From Bacteroidales bacterium (GTDB taxonomy: Bacteria; Bacteroidota; Bacteroidia; Bacteroidales; Lentimicrobiaceae), in contig JADJEQ010000042.1 of assembly GCA_016709025.1 (NCBI GenBank), positions 1 through 19,284 on the forward strand: a stretch of 19,284 nucleotides of DNA, read 5' to 3'. Both the position numbers and the translations under genes were made by a program. Shown piece by piece: positions 10,244 to 17,115 of the stretch; positions within the stretch are counted from its first letter, which is position 1, and every line of letters begins with the position of its first letter. Under the pieces are notes generated by a model. It was not told where the DNA came from. It did no database searches and worked only from the letters and a program-made list of their open reading frames with translations.

Positions 10244-10950
10244 TTAGCCTTGCAGACGGTTCTTAATTTTTCGGTAAAGAGAGAGTTTGATATTTTACCA
10301 TGGTCTGAAATAATATTTGATGTGATTTTCATCCGATGAAAAAGACCTGAACTGCCTTGATAGAAAGGATTTGCTTTTTGTTACTCTGCAAAATCAATTG
10401 CCAGGGATTAATTCGGTCGCTTGTCAAATGTTATATTTTCAGAACGAATTCTTCACCGTCAAATAATCGGGCGACCTTATCCGACTATCATTTCACTTGT
10501 TTTTATGTAGGCAATCTTGTCTGAAGCAAAATGGCTTTCCTTTATTGGTGTTTGATTGTATGAATGTCTTAGGTTTTGGATTGTAAGTATTACCAATATG
10601 GTTTTTGCTTTTATAATTGCTTGTATTAATGGGTCAATTTTATAGGTTTTCTAATATAATCCAATGCGTTAATATCAAAACTTCTGCCATATTCTTTATA
10701 GCGGTTGCAAAATACCGTGAGTTTTCCATTTAATAAAATTGGCGATTTGTAATCCATTCAATTCAGGCATTTTCAATGTCAATTATGCAAGAAGTCATAA
10801 TCCAGGTTGGATCAGCTTCATTCAAAAATTTATTGGGTTGTCAAATGCCTTAACAACTTCCAAATCAGGAAGTTGTTCATTGACTTTTTCAGATAAAGTA
10901 AGTCCTGGTAACTCGTCATCGAGCAGCAAGCGTTTTAGCTTTGTGTTCAG
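10244..10950 (-). CDS. LytTR-family response regulator, frameshifted
   Basis: This is a cytoplasmic transcription regulator with a receiver domain and a LytTR DNA-binding domain. The start region reads NTKLKRLLLDDELPGLTYLK with the acidic pair (DDE) at residues 8-10; the initiation codon appears as CTG where ATG is expected. Next come LEVVKAFDNPINF and the phospho-acceptor stretch IDIEMPELNGLQIA, then ATAYKEYA and DINALDYIRKPIK (the conserved Thr and Lys of receivers). The LytTR part shows KIAYIKTSEIDSRDKV, LFDGEEFVLKNITFD, NKKQILSIKAVQVFSSDE and LSENFRN, ending near a TAA at 10244-10246. The total of about 236 codons is normal. Several indels occur. It abuts or is read through from the histidine kinase immediately upstream, so the two form a two-component pair. 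Confidence 0.85.
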
Positions 10951-11674
10951 AAGTAGGTTTATTTTTAAATGAGCTATATAAATATCTCCTTCCGTAAAAA
11001 ACGGTCAGGTTTGAAATTGTCGGAATAAATGATTTTCAAACGCTGTTCCATAGTCTCTCTATGCAAAGCCACCTTTTTCTTTTTCATTGGTTTTGGATTT
11101 GACATTTTGGCCACAGTTAATGAAAAAAACACTGTTTAAATTCAAATGTAACTGATATAAATGAATCAAAACACAGCAAATCAGCGTGTTTGTCCGCATT
11201 TTCAATTAAATCTATAGAGATCCAGAGGAGCTAATAGTCATTGTTCAAATAATATGGCTCCAATTCATTAATTTTGTCTTTACTTTCAACTCAAATGAGG
11301 GACTGACCTTGAATTTTGTTTATTTCAATCAATTTCAAAAGCAAACTCAATTTCTTCTTTTGGCATTACATATTCGTTTTTTGGCTTTCATACAATACAT
11401 AGTCCAACACGTTGTTTAGTTGTCTAATGAATAATACGTCTGATAAGCGTGAAGTTATTAGCAGGAGTTAAGAATGTTTTGAAAAGATGCGGATTAAGTC
11501 TAGATTCGAGCGACTGCAATTCAAGTTTATGGATTTTACTTTCTAGTACCCGGGACTTGGCGCTGGATACCTTTCGTTTCGTCTCTGATTTGGTGAGTCT
11601 GAAAACAGGTAGGCAATGGTTTAAAGGAAAATAATCCCAATTCTAATTAATGAGATGAAAGCTTCGTTTGACAT
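10935..11674 (-). CDS. Short LytS-type sensor histidine kinase, frameshifted
   Basis: The product is a membrane-anchored kinase of the His_kinase family (PF06580), about 245 residues and thus lacking a large sensor domain. A single hydrophobic segment near the start (LIRIGIIF...PLLLPVF-like after correction) precedes a basic linker. The H-box stretch is KIHKLELQSLESRLNPHLFK (phospho-acceptor His in NPHLFKN) near 11490-11540. Then come LNNVLDYVLYESQK, PKEEIEFALKLIEINK, the N-box-like SIDLIENAFKHADL near 11205, and the nucleotide-binding tail with METQRLKIIYSDNF-like sequence, GDIYIAHLKINLL near 10960-10990. The ATG at 11674 is the best fit. Its last codons are in frame with the response regulator. 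The gene starts about 50 bases after the DUF4199 stop on the same strand. Its signal is unknown. Confidence 0.78.
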
Positions 11675-11726
11675 TTCTATTATGCTGTTCGATTTCACTT
11701 TCAAAGTTAATTTGTTAAGTCAGCTT

Positions 11727-12199
11727 TTAGTCCGGAGTGAATACAGCAACAACAGCAGGAGTCGTAATGATCCCACATCACCCCGGAGCCCCGATCAGCC
11801 CCTGGATGATTTCCCTTCCGAGTAAAAGTAATTCTCAGCTTCTTCCCTTGACTTCAATCCATGGCTCACGGAATATTCAATCACGTTTCTGAAATAGTCA
11901 GGGTAATCAACGTGAGGTGATTACCTGGGTGAGGGACTCGAACCATTACGATGGCAGTAATGATCAACCCGCTGATAAAACCTGCTTGTAGCTCATTATT
12001 CCGTTGTAATCCCTTTTCGCTTGCCCAACCAACGCCAGAACAATACCAGAATGGCGGGAATGGCAATAAATTAGTAAAACCGGATGCTTGTCGATGTGGG
12101 TGTCGTGGAGCCCTGCCAATCCCAACTCAAGTATCATCCATACAGTCATGGCCACAAAGATCAGGGCCCATTTAAACTCCTATATGGTAATTTTTTCAT
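11727..12199 (-). CDS. DUF4199 family membrane protein, frameshifted
   Basis: This is a small integral membrane protein of unknown role, common in Bacteroidota. Reading across frames gives MKKLPYR, then a membrane segment KWALIFVAMTVLWMILE and GLHDTHIDKHPVFTN. A second hydrophobic stretch (AIPAILVYVLALVGK), RDYNGIMSYKQGFISGLIIT, LSPLTQVI and NVIEYSVSHGLKSREEAENY follow. The last membrane segment reads IIQGLIGAPV-like then TPAVVAVFTPD before a TAA at 11727-11729. Length (about 157 codons) and the four-helix layout with an amphipathic SREEAENY stretch match DUF4199. The start ATG is the complement of 12197-12199. Three to five indels break it. It lies just upstream of the kinase in the same direction, so co-transcription with the two-component pair is likely; a sensing partnership would be inference. 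Confidence 0.8.
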
Positions 12200-12213
12200 A
12201 TTGATTTTGATTA

Positions 12214-12796
12214 TCATGGCTTTTTCCCAGGCTGCTTTAATCAGCTTAATACTTCGGGTATAATATAAAACTACCATCAACAATACTGATTTTGTGTGAA
12301 CACATGGAATTTGCCGTTATGATGACTTCAGGCTTTTGGATGCTTCTGCCCTTTTGCATTGAGGCCGATTTCGAACCTTGTTTAGTGACAGGGTGCAAAA
12401 TGGCAAACTGTCTTTTCGTTGGTACCCCCTACGTAAGCGTTTTTCGGTACGATCTCACATCGTTGCCAAGTGCTGTAATATGTTTCATCGACAGCTTATC
12501 ATGGCTAAAGGCTTGAAGTGCTCTTTACCCATATGCACTGATTCTCAATCAGTCATTCCTGGTCGCTTGCTGAACCGGCATCTGACTTTCTTGATTTAAG
12601 AGCCACCAGGTTGGCAAATCCGTGGCCGAATCCATGTTCTGATTTCAGAAAACTGATAATCTCACCATGTTTGGCTAAGTTTTTACCATTTGGTTCAACC
12701 CGGTGGTCCAGGGTTTTGCTGTGTTTTTGAACAGGTTATCAATCATCGTTTTTCAGCGGGATCCATATGGAGATTGTTCGTCGTTTGAAGTGACAT
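12214..12796 (-). CDS. DUF4287/DUF5655 domain protein, frameshifted
   Basis: This is a cytoplasmic protein of about 190 residues with two domains of unknown function. After the start (MSLQTTNN; an alternative ATG in the same frame is ten codons on at 12766) comes the DUF4287-like part: NTGKTLDHW, LAKHGEI, FLKSEHGFGHGFANLVAL. A linker with SDAGSAS follows. The DUF5655-like part shows HITALGNDVEIVPKNAYVSL, RRKRQFAILHPVTKTRFEIG, LNAKGQ and a closing SLIKAAWEKA, with a stop near 12214. The order and size fit the two-domain proteins I know from Bacteroidota and Actinobacteria. At least four indels occur. It stands alone, about 15 bases before DUF4199 on the same strand. No biochemical role is known to me. 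Confidence 0.75.
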
Positions 12797-13366
12797 GAAG
12801 GTTTATAGATTAAGCATTACAGTTCATTTTAACCGTCATTTTTCTTAGAAATATTCGAGTGAAGGGATGTAGCAGAGGTTAAAACTCCCCGATTCAGCTA
12901 TATGTAGTCGTTTTACCGGCTTAGCAGCGAAGTAATTACAATTATTATAAAAATGAAAAGCATAGCTAATAATTACTCTCCTCCTGTTAACCTGATAGAC
13001 AGCCAGATTTTCACGATGGAGAAATACCTTTGCTGAGAAACCTCATCAACACACCTAGTTTACCAGTCTATTTGAAGTCAGAGCTTTCTGATTCAGCTCT
13101 TCCGTATTTCTGGCTGTTCTTCTGTGAACGCACCAGCCTGATTGAGGCTTGATCTATAATGTGTTGGTTTCCTGCAATGAGTGCTCCTGTGGGTGGGACA
13201 GACATAATTGTTTTTAGGGATGATGCAAAATGTAAATATTGATGGGTGTAAACAATAGAATTGACAATTTTGTCATTTTAACAAAATTGTGATTTTTATT
13301 CTTAAGCAATGAATGCAAGAAAAGGTGAACAATATGTTACCAGCCGGAGGTAAACATTGCATTTAT
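12797..13366. other. Intergenic region with no securely recognised gene
   Basis: About 570 bases lie between the DUF4287 start and the inferred kefB stop. They hold an AT-rich hairpin at 13264-13290 and a possible small plus-strand frame from 12953 that might extend to about 13150 with one frameshift, read as MKSIANNYSPP...SLPVYLKSELSDSALPYF. I do not recognise this product and it may be chance. Confidence 0.45.
13264..13290. terminator. AT-rich inverted repeat, probable terminator
   Basis: A perfect 10-base inverted repeat (ACAATTTTGT and ACAAAATTGT) with a 7-base loop is followed on the plus strand by GATTTTTATT. It lies beyond the 3' end of kefB. It may be a transcript end, though its low GC makes the hairpin weak; an operator-like palindrome is the alternative. 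Confidence 0.45.
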
Positions 13367-15231
13367 CTACAAGCAAGTTTTTCATTTCATCGCTGTCCCA
13401 GGCATGGTCGTTTCATATCCGGTCCATGACGAGAGTCGTTGTTAAGTAACTCTTCCTCCATCTCTATCTGCTTGCGCGATGCAGAAATGTGAAGAGTTCT
13501 CTGATCATGGGTAAGTTTGTGCAATTCATGCATGCGGCTTCATCATAAATGATAAATTGCTGTGCACAGCCCTGTGCAGGAATGAGCCCTGTATCCATTT
13601 TTCAGCACATCACCACATTCTTACTGAAGTGTCCGAATGCTCGCAGTTAAGGGTTTTAATATTTCGGAGTTTCATGGGTTCTAAACGTCGAACCGGTTTT
13701 TGGCCTGATCATCAGTTCAAGATTCAGAAATGTTTCACAGACGGTTTCCGAAAAGCGGTTTAAGGTTGGTTTTTCAGGCTTGAGTCGATGGCTGATACCA
13801 GGGGATATGGGCATCTGCTGCTCCGGCTGATTCAAGTAAGTCCTGACGGGTAGCATCACCATAAAAAACCGAATCCCAATTTTCGCGACAATTCTACGGT
13901 CGGAATCGTGATCGAGAATGGTCGCATTCACCCCCGTTGGCCCTGAGAAACTGCAGTGTGCTGCCGAAATGTGGCCCGGCGTGTTGCGGTGTTTTCGTCG
14001 ATGGCGTCGGCGGGTTGATCGTCATTCTCCTTAACTCCAAAGCGTGGAAGCACCAGTTTTTCGGTGACAAGCACGTAATCAGTGGGGTCATGGCCATGCT
14101 GATGGCAGTCGCAGACATGATGGAGTCCGGTCTGTTGACATCAAGGATCCAATTGTCCTATAAACGCAAGGGGTTACAAAGGCAAATTCACCTACCTGGG
14201 CCAATCCCAGCGACATGATCAGGTTCTGATCAGCCGACATTTTCAGATACCCGGCCTACTGAAAAACAAGATCAATGCTTGACAAATATTATTCTAAAGT
14301 CAGGCCAATATTTGTAAGCGGGTTTCCTGCAATCAGGTTGAAGTTGATGGAAGCCCCTACCGCCATAAAAAACAGGCCTAGCAGCAACTTTGAAAGGCTC
14401 AAGGTCCGATTCCAGTTCATGTCTGAAGGAACTGTTTGCCAGATAACCCCGGCGAGAAAGGTTCCCAGGGCAGGGCTGAGTCCTACCAGGGCCGTAAGAA
14501 AAGCAATGACGTCAACAATCAGAAGAGCCGAGGCGGTAACAATTCCCTGATCCGGGTTTGTGCTTCTAGCCTGAGCAATTGGGGAACCAGCAAATCTACC
14601 GAGGGCCACCACTGCTACAATTGAACCCAGGGGGCATTGCCCGTGCCCAGGCGGCATCCACTCTAAAAGAGTTGGTTCCTTCTTTCCCTGGCTCTGCGGA
14701 GGCAGAAAGGCCAGCAGAGGCAGGATGGCAAGAATGGGAATTACAGCAATATCCTGGAAAGCGACACCGAAAAACTGTTCTCCCTGAGCGCTTCCCAATT
14801 GGTTTCTCTTTGAGCGATTGCGCGCAATGGCTGTTGATGACATGGCCGCGACATACCAATAGCCAGCGAACCCTGCCAGTGCATGCCCAATGCAAAGTGC
14901 CAGCCTAGACAACTCTGTCGTGATGAACACTTGAGTAATCCGGTCCCAGAATGGTTTGCGGAGTTTCCAGAGTTTGGAAGGGATCCAGTTCAAGCCCCAC
15001 CAGAAAGAGCATCATCACCACGCCGAATTCGGCAAAAGTGCTAATGTCCTCGCCTTCATCACCAATAAATCCGAGCAGGAAAGGTCCGATCAATATCCCA
15101 CTATCAGGAAACCCAGCACAGATCCAGCCCAGCCGTTTTGCCAGCGGCACACAAACGATGGCCGCGCCCATGTATACTGATGCCTGAAGTAGAAATTCAC
15201 TTCCCAATTGTAATGATTTGTTGAAAAACAT
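13367..15231 (-). CDS. kefB: KefB/KefC-type K+/H+ antiporter with TrkA-N domain, frameshifted
   Basis: This is an inner-membrane CPA2 potassium efflux antiporter. From MFFNKSLQLGSEFLLQASVY, membrane helices follow: GAAIVCVPLAKRLG, GILIGPFLLGFIGDEGED, FAEFGVVMMLFLVGLELDP, SSTAIA, FQDIAVIPILAILPLLA (with the QDIAVIP Asp of the ion site), LIVDVIAFLTALVGLSPALG and LLLGLFFMAVGASINF. The cytoplasmic TrkA-N domain begins near 14000 with a GFGHFGST-type Rossmann loop (raw: GPHFGST), FLRANGVNATILDHDSDR, FYGDATRQDLLESAGAADAH and ELMIR. The tail runs through AVQQFIIYDEAA and a basic-acidic end IEMEEELLNNDS to a stop near 13367. The span of about 620 codons equals E. coli KefC. Indels are frequent except for 14289-14993, which is nearly open. 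kefF lies immediately upstream, supporting the gated Kef type. KefB and KefC cannot be told apart here. Confidence 0.86.
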
Positions 15232-15799
15232 TCCAGCACCCTGGCACTCGACAATTCCAAATCATTGGATTCATCAGCCAGAAACTTCAGGAGACGTCCA
15301 TAGGAATCAGCATGTTGCTGAAGCTCTTCTTGGTTGATCCGGTGTGTCCCCTGGACGCAAAGGGTGGCAGGTAATTCATTTTGCAGAGATAGGCTGTTTG
15401 ATCAAAGGGGGCAAGCAACTGATTCACCGTAAAACGGTTTCGGCCATTGGCCAGGTAAGCGCCGCGGGCCCCGCCGGTGGTGATAACATTGAAAATGAAT
15501 TTGCCGGATAGTTTATCTCCCAAAGGCCCGTAAGCCCAGTTAAATTCAAGAACCAGATCAATCCATTGCTTCAGAAGAGGAGGACAGCTATACCAGTAAA
15601 ACGGATGATGCCAAACTACAACATCATGGCTCAATAAAAGGTTCTTTTCATGGCTGATGTCAATGTTAAAATCAGGATAATACTCGTAGAGGTCATGAAA
15701 AGTAATGTTAGGAACTTCGCGGGCAACTTTTACCAATGCCCGGTTCACCACTGAGTGTTCGAAGCGCGGATGTGCAAACAGGATAAGGATCTTTCGCAT
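15232..15799 (-). CDS. kefF: KefF/KefG-type NAD(P)H oxidoreductase, ancillary to the Kef antiporter
   Basis: This is a flavodoxin-2 fold (NQO1-like) quinone reductase; in E. coli such subunits bind to and activate the Kef antiporters. The product starts MRKILILFAHPRFEHSVVNR (FMN phosphate loop), continues FHDLYEYYPDFNID, and has the family signature HHPFYWYSCPPLLKQWID at about residues 64-81, then FNWAYGPLGDKLSGK and TTGGARGAYLANGRN (loop near the flavin). One frameshift near 15330 shifts the last third, which resumes as INQEELQQHADSYGRLLKF...SNDLELSSARVLE up to the kefB start. About 188 codons compares with 176 for E. coli KefF. The ATG at 15799 is preferred over an in-frame TTG at 15808. 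The stop is unresolved and probably overlaps kefB, implying translational coupling. Confidence 0.85.
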
Positions 15800-15904
15800 T
15801 TTCTGCAATGTCTTTTAAATCAATAGTCCGGTAATTTTAAGAATTACGCCAGTCTGCCTGAGCATTCAGGTAGGCCTTTCTGCGTGTTGCAAACAGGAAG
15901 GCAA

Positions 15905-15922
15905 GCCAGCCTGCCGGCTGGC
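15905..15922. repeat. GC-rich palindrome downstream of the Fer4-CDGSH gene
   Basis: GCCAGCC TGCC GGCTGGC forms a 7-base stem with a 4-base loop; the flanks allow an alternative CCTGCC/GGCAGG pairing. It lies in the 230-base gap between the CDGSH gene stop and the kefF start. There is no T-tract, so it looks more like the small dispersed GC palindromes seen in Bacteroidota intergenic DNA than a classical terminator. Confidence 0.5.
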
Positions 15923-16029
15923 AGGGACGCGACGTATAGTGTTGATTATAATTGTGTTGAAATTACCCATCCTATTGCCTGGCCATCAACCATTAGATAT
16001 CAATTAGAAATTAGAAATTCATCTTTCAT

Positions 16030-16466
16030 TTACCCCTTAAAATTCACATCGTAATGGCTACCGTCGCAAAACGGGCTGTTGGTGGTGTGTCCGCACCGGC
16101 AGAAGGAGCTAACATTGTTGATAATTCCTTCAGAACCATCTGCATAGCGGATGTTGCAATCCCCACGGAGAATCATCGGACCACCGGGCATGATATCTAT
16201 CCTGACTGACGGGCTTGATTTGGTTTCTGCCGGTTTCTCCTGTTCTTCCTGCTCATTCATAAAGTAACTCAATGCTCTGACGGACATCTGCTTACTAAAT
16301 CGATGATCTCTTCGGCTGAGCGCCATTGGCATCAACCAGGGTCTTTCGACGGATCAAATACCTGCGGCAGGCCTTTGAAGCATATAGTTGAATGAATGCA
16401 TTTATGGGGCTGCCATTTTACAGTAACTTCCCCGTTGCTGTAGTGCTTGATTATTTGTTTGTCCAT
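16030..16466 (-). CDS. Divergent 4Fe-4S domain (YjdI-like) fused to CDGSH iron-sulfur domain, frameshifted
   Basis: This is a small cytoplasmic double iron-sulfur protein of about 146 residues after correction. The N-terminal half begins MDKQIIKHYSNGEVTVKW, then KCIHSTICFKGLPQVFDP (cysteines of the PF06902 mono-cluster domain) and, after two missing bases near 16280-16335, EEIIDLVSRCPSGALSYFMN. A charged linker (EQEEQEKPAE) leads to SPSVRIDIMPGGPMILRGD and the CDGSH motif CRCGHTTNSPFCDGSH at the end, followed by YDVNFKG and a stop at 16030. The CxCx8CDGSH spacing keeps all three Cys and the His ligand for a [2Fe-2S] cluster. It starts 17 bases after the GNAT stop. Three one-base losses break the frame in the middle. 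The separate-gene reading (CDGSH alone from 16260) is less likely, because the corrected sequence is continuous. Confidence 0.82.
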
Positions 16467-16482
16467 TTTAAAATTTAAAAAC

Positions 16483-16766
16483 CTATTGATAAGCAACATC
16501 CTGATTTCCTGTACCTTGTCGAATGTTGCTTTCACAAACGGGCATAAGGGTAATATTTTCAGGTTGCGCATACGCGCCAGTTCTACAATCCGGTCGAGCA
16601 GTTTTCGCCCGATGCCCTGCCCTTTGAGGGAATCGTCAACCATGGTATGGTCAACAATGATGTAACCTTCGCCGCCTTCTACCCAGGTCATCTCGGCGAG
16701 GTTACCACGCCCCTCATTGATATAAACGATGCCCTTGCTTCCTGATTCAGTAAGTTTTATTTCCAT
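16483..16766 (-). CDS. GNAT-family N-acetyltransferase (YjdJ-like)
   Basis: This is a small acyl-CoA-dependent N-acyltransferase fold of 94 residues (short GNAT, PF14542-like). It begins MEIKLTESGSKGIVYINE, continues LAEMTWVEGGEGYIIVDHTM (beta strand 4 with the acidic residue), then the acetyl-CoA pyrophosphate loop SLKGQGIGRKLLDRIVE (Q/RxxGxG/A form, about residues 46-62) and ILPLCPFVKATFDKVQE. A one-base loss near 16495 hides the end (QDVAYQ, TAG at 16483-16485). The partner gene next to it encodes a YjdI-like Fe-S protein, as with yjdI-yjdJ of E. coli. The substrate is not known. The ATG at 16766 is the complement of 16764-16766 and fits the family start exactly. Confidence 0.85.
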
Positions 16767-16824
16767 AATTCCAGGTTTATCAGCTTTTCAGTAAATTAAC
16801 ATCAGAAATGGATTTTTGTTGATA

Positions 16825-16844
16825 TCAGGTTTCGGAAACCCTGA
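16825..16844. promoter_or_regulatory. Imperfect palindrome, possible operator upstream of the GNAT gene
   Basis: TCAGGTTTC and GAAACCCTGA form 9- and 10-base arms around one G, with a single bulged base, about 60 bases upstream of the GNAT start. With so short a loop a protein-binding site is more likely than a hairpin. No regulator is identified. Confidence 0.3.
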
Positions 16845-16899
16845 CAGTCCAATAGCTATGAAATATGCATTCAACGAAATTACATATGAACATATTCTG

Positions 16900-16911
16900 A
16901 CAACCGGTTGT
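16900..16911. promoter_or_regulatory. Perfect 12-base palindrome, possible regulator site
   Basis: ACAACCGGTTGT reads the same on both strands and has no loop, so it suits a dimeric DNA-binding protein. It is about 205 bases before the cyclase start and 134 bases before the GNAT start. Confidence 0.35.
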
Positions 16912-17115
16912 TTTTAATTCAATTTCCTGAACACAACAGCCTTAAGAACCAGCCCGTGACGACATGATTCCATGTGGACTTCGTGTTTTTTTATAGGTCT
17001 GTCAATGAATAAAGTAACTCAACCAAAATGGTAGATTTACCCGGCCCGGACTACTCAGAACGCTCCCTCCTTATTGCTTTTACTTCCATTTCTGAATTTA
17101 AACAAAACGTCTCCC

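Larger units (their letters stand above)
16767..17115. promoter_or_regulatory. Divergent intergenic region between the GNAT gene and the adenylate cyclase
   Basis: These 349 bases separate two genes pointing apart. They contain two palindromic sites: an imperfect TCAGGTTTC/GAAACCCTGA pair at 16825-16844 and a perfect 12-base ACAACCGGTTGT at 16900-16911 followed by TTTTT. I see no coding frame. Promoters for both genes are expected here, but neither shows a clear TAnnTTTG element. Confidence 0.55.

Noticed and set aside
11925..11950. A tRNA T-arm-like string (GGTTCGAGTCCC on the minus strand)
   Set aside because: No acceptor, D or anticodon arms surround it, and the bases belong to the DUF4199 coding sequence (SPLTQVI region).
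13895..14220. Plus-strand open frame with a membrane-like stretch (GVFVDGVGGLIVILL)
   Set aside because: It is the opposite strand of the kefB TrkA-N linker region, whose minus-strand reading matches the family.
16030..16335. A stand-alone CDGSH protein with an N-terminus MMPMALSRRDHRF
   Set aside because: That N-terminus is the 4Fe-4S domain read in the wrong frame; with the missing bases restored it reads EEIIDLVSRCPSGALSYFMN and continues from the upstream start.
1..16500. A graveyard of pseudogenes from genome reduction
   Set aside because: Core genes such as sucA and korAB are hit at the same density as accessory ones, motifs remain near perfect between breaks, and terminators are intact; sequence error explains this better.
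16332..16766. One protein joining the GNAT domain to the 4Fe-4S domain
   Set aside because: The junction IRMLLINRFLNFKM is produced by a one-base loss; restoring it gives a normal GNAT end with TAG at 16483-16485 and a separate ATG at 16466.
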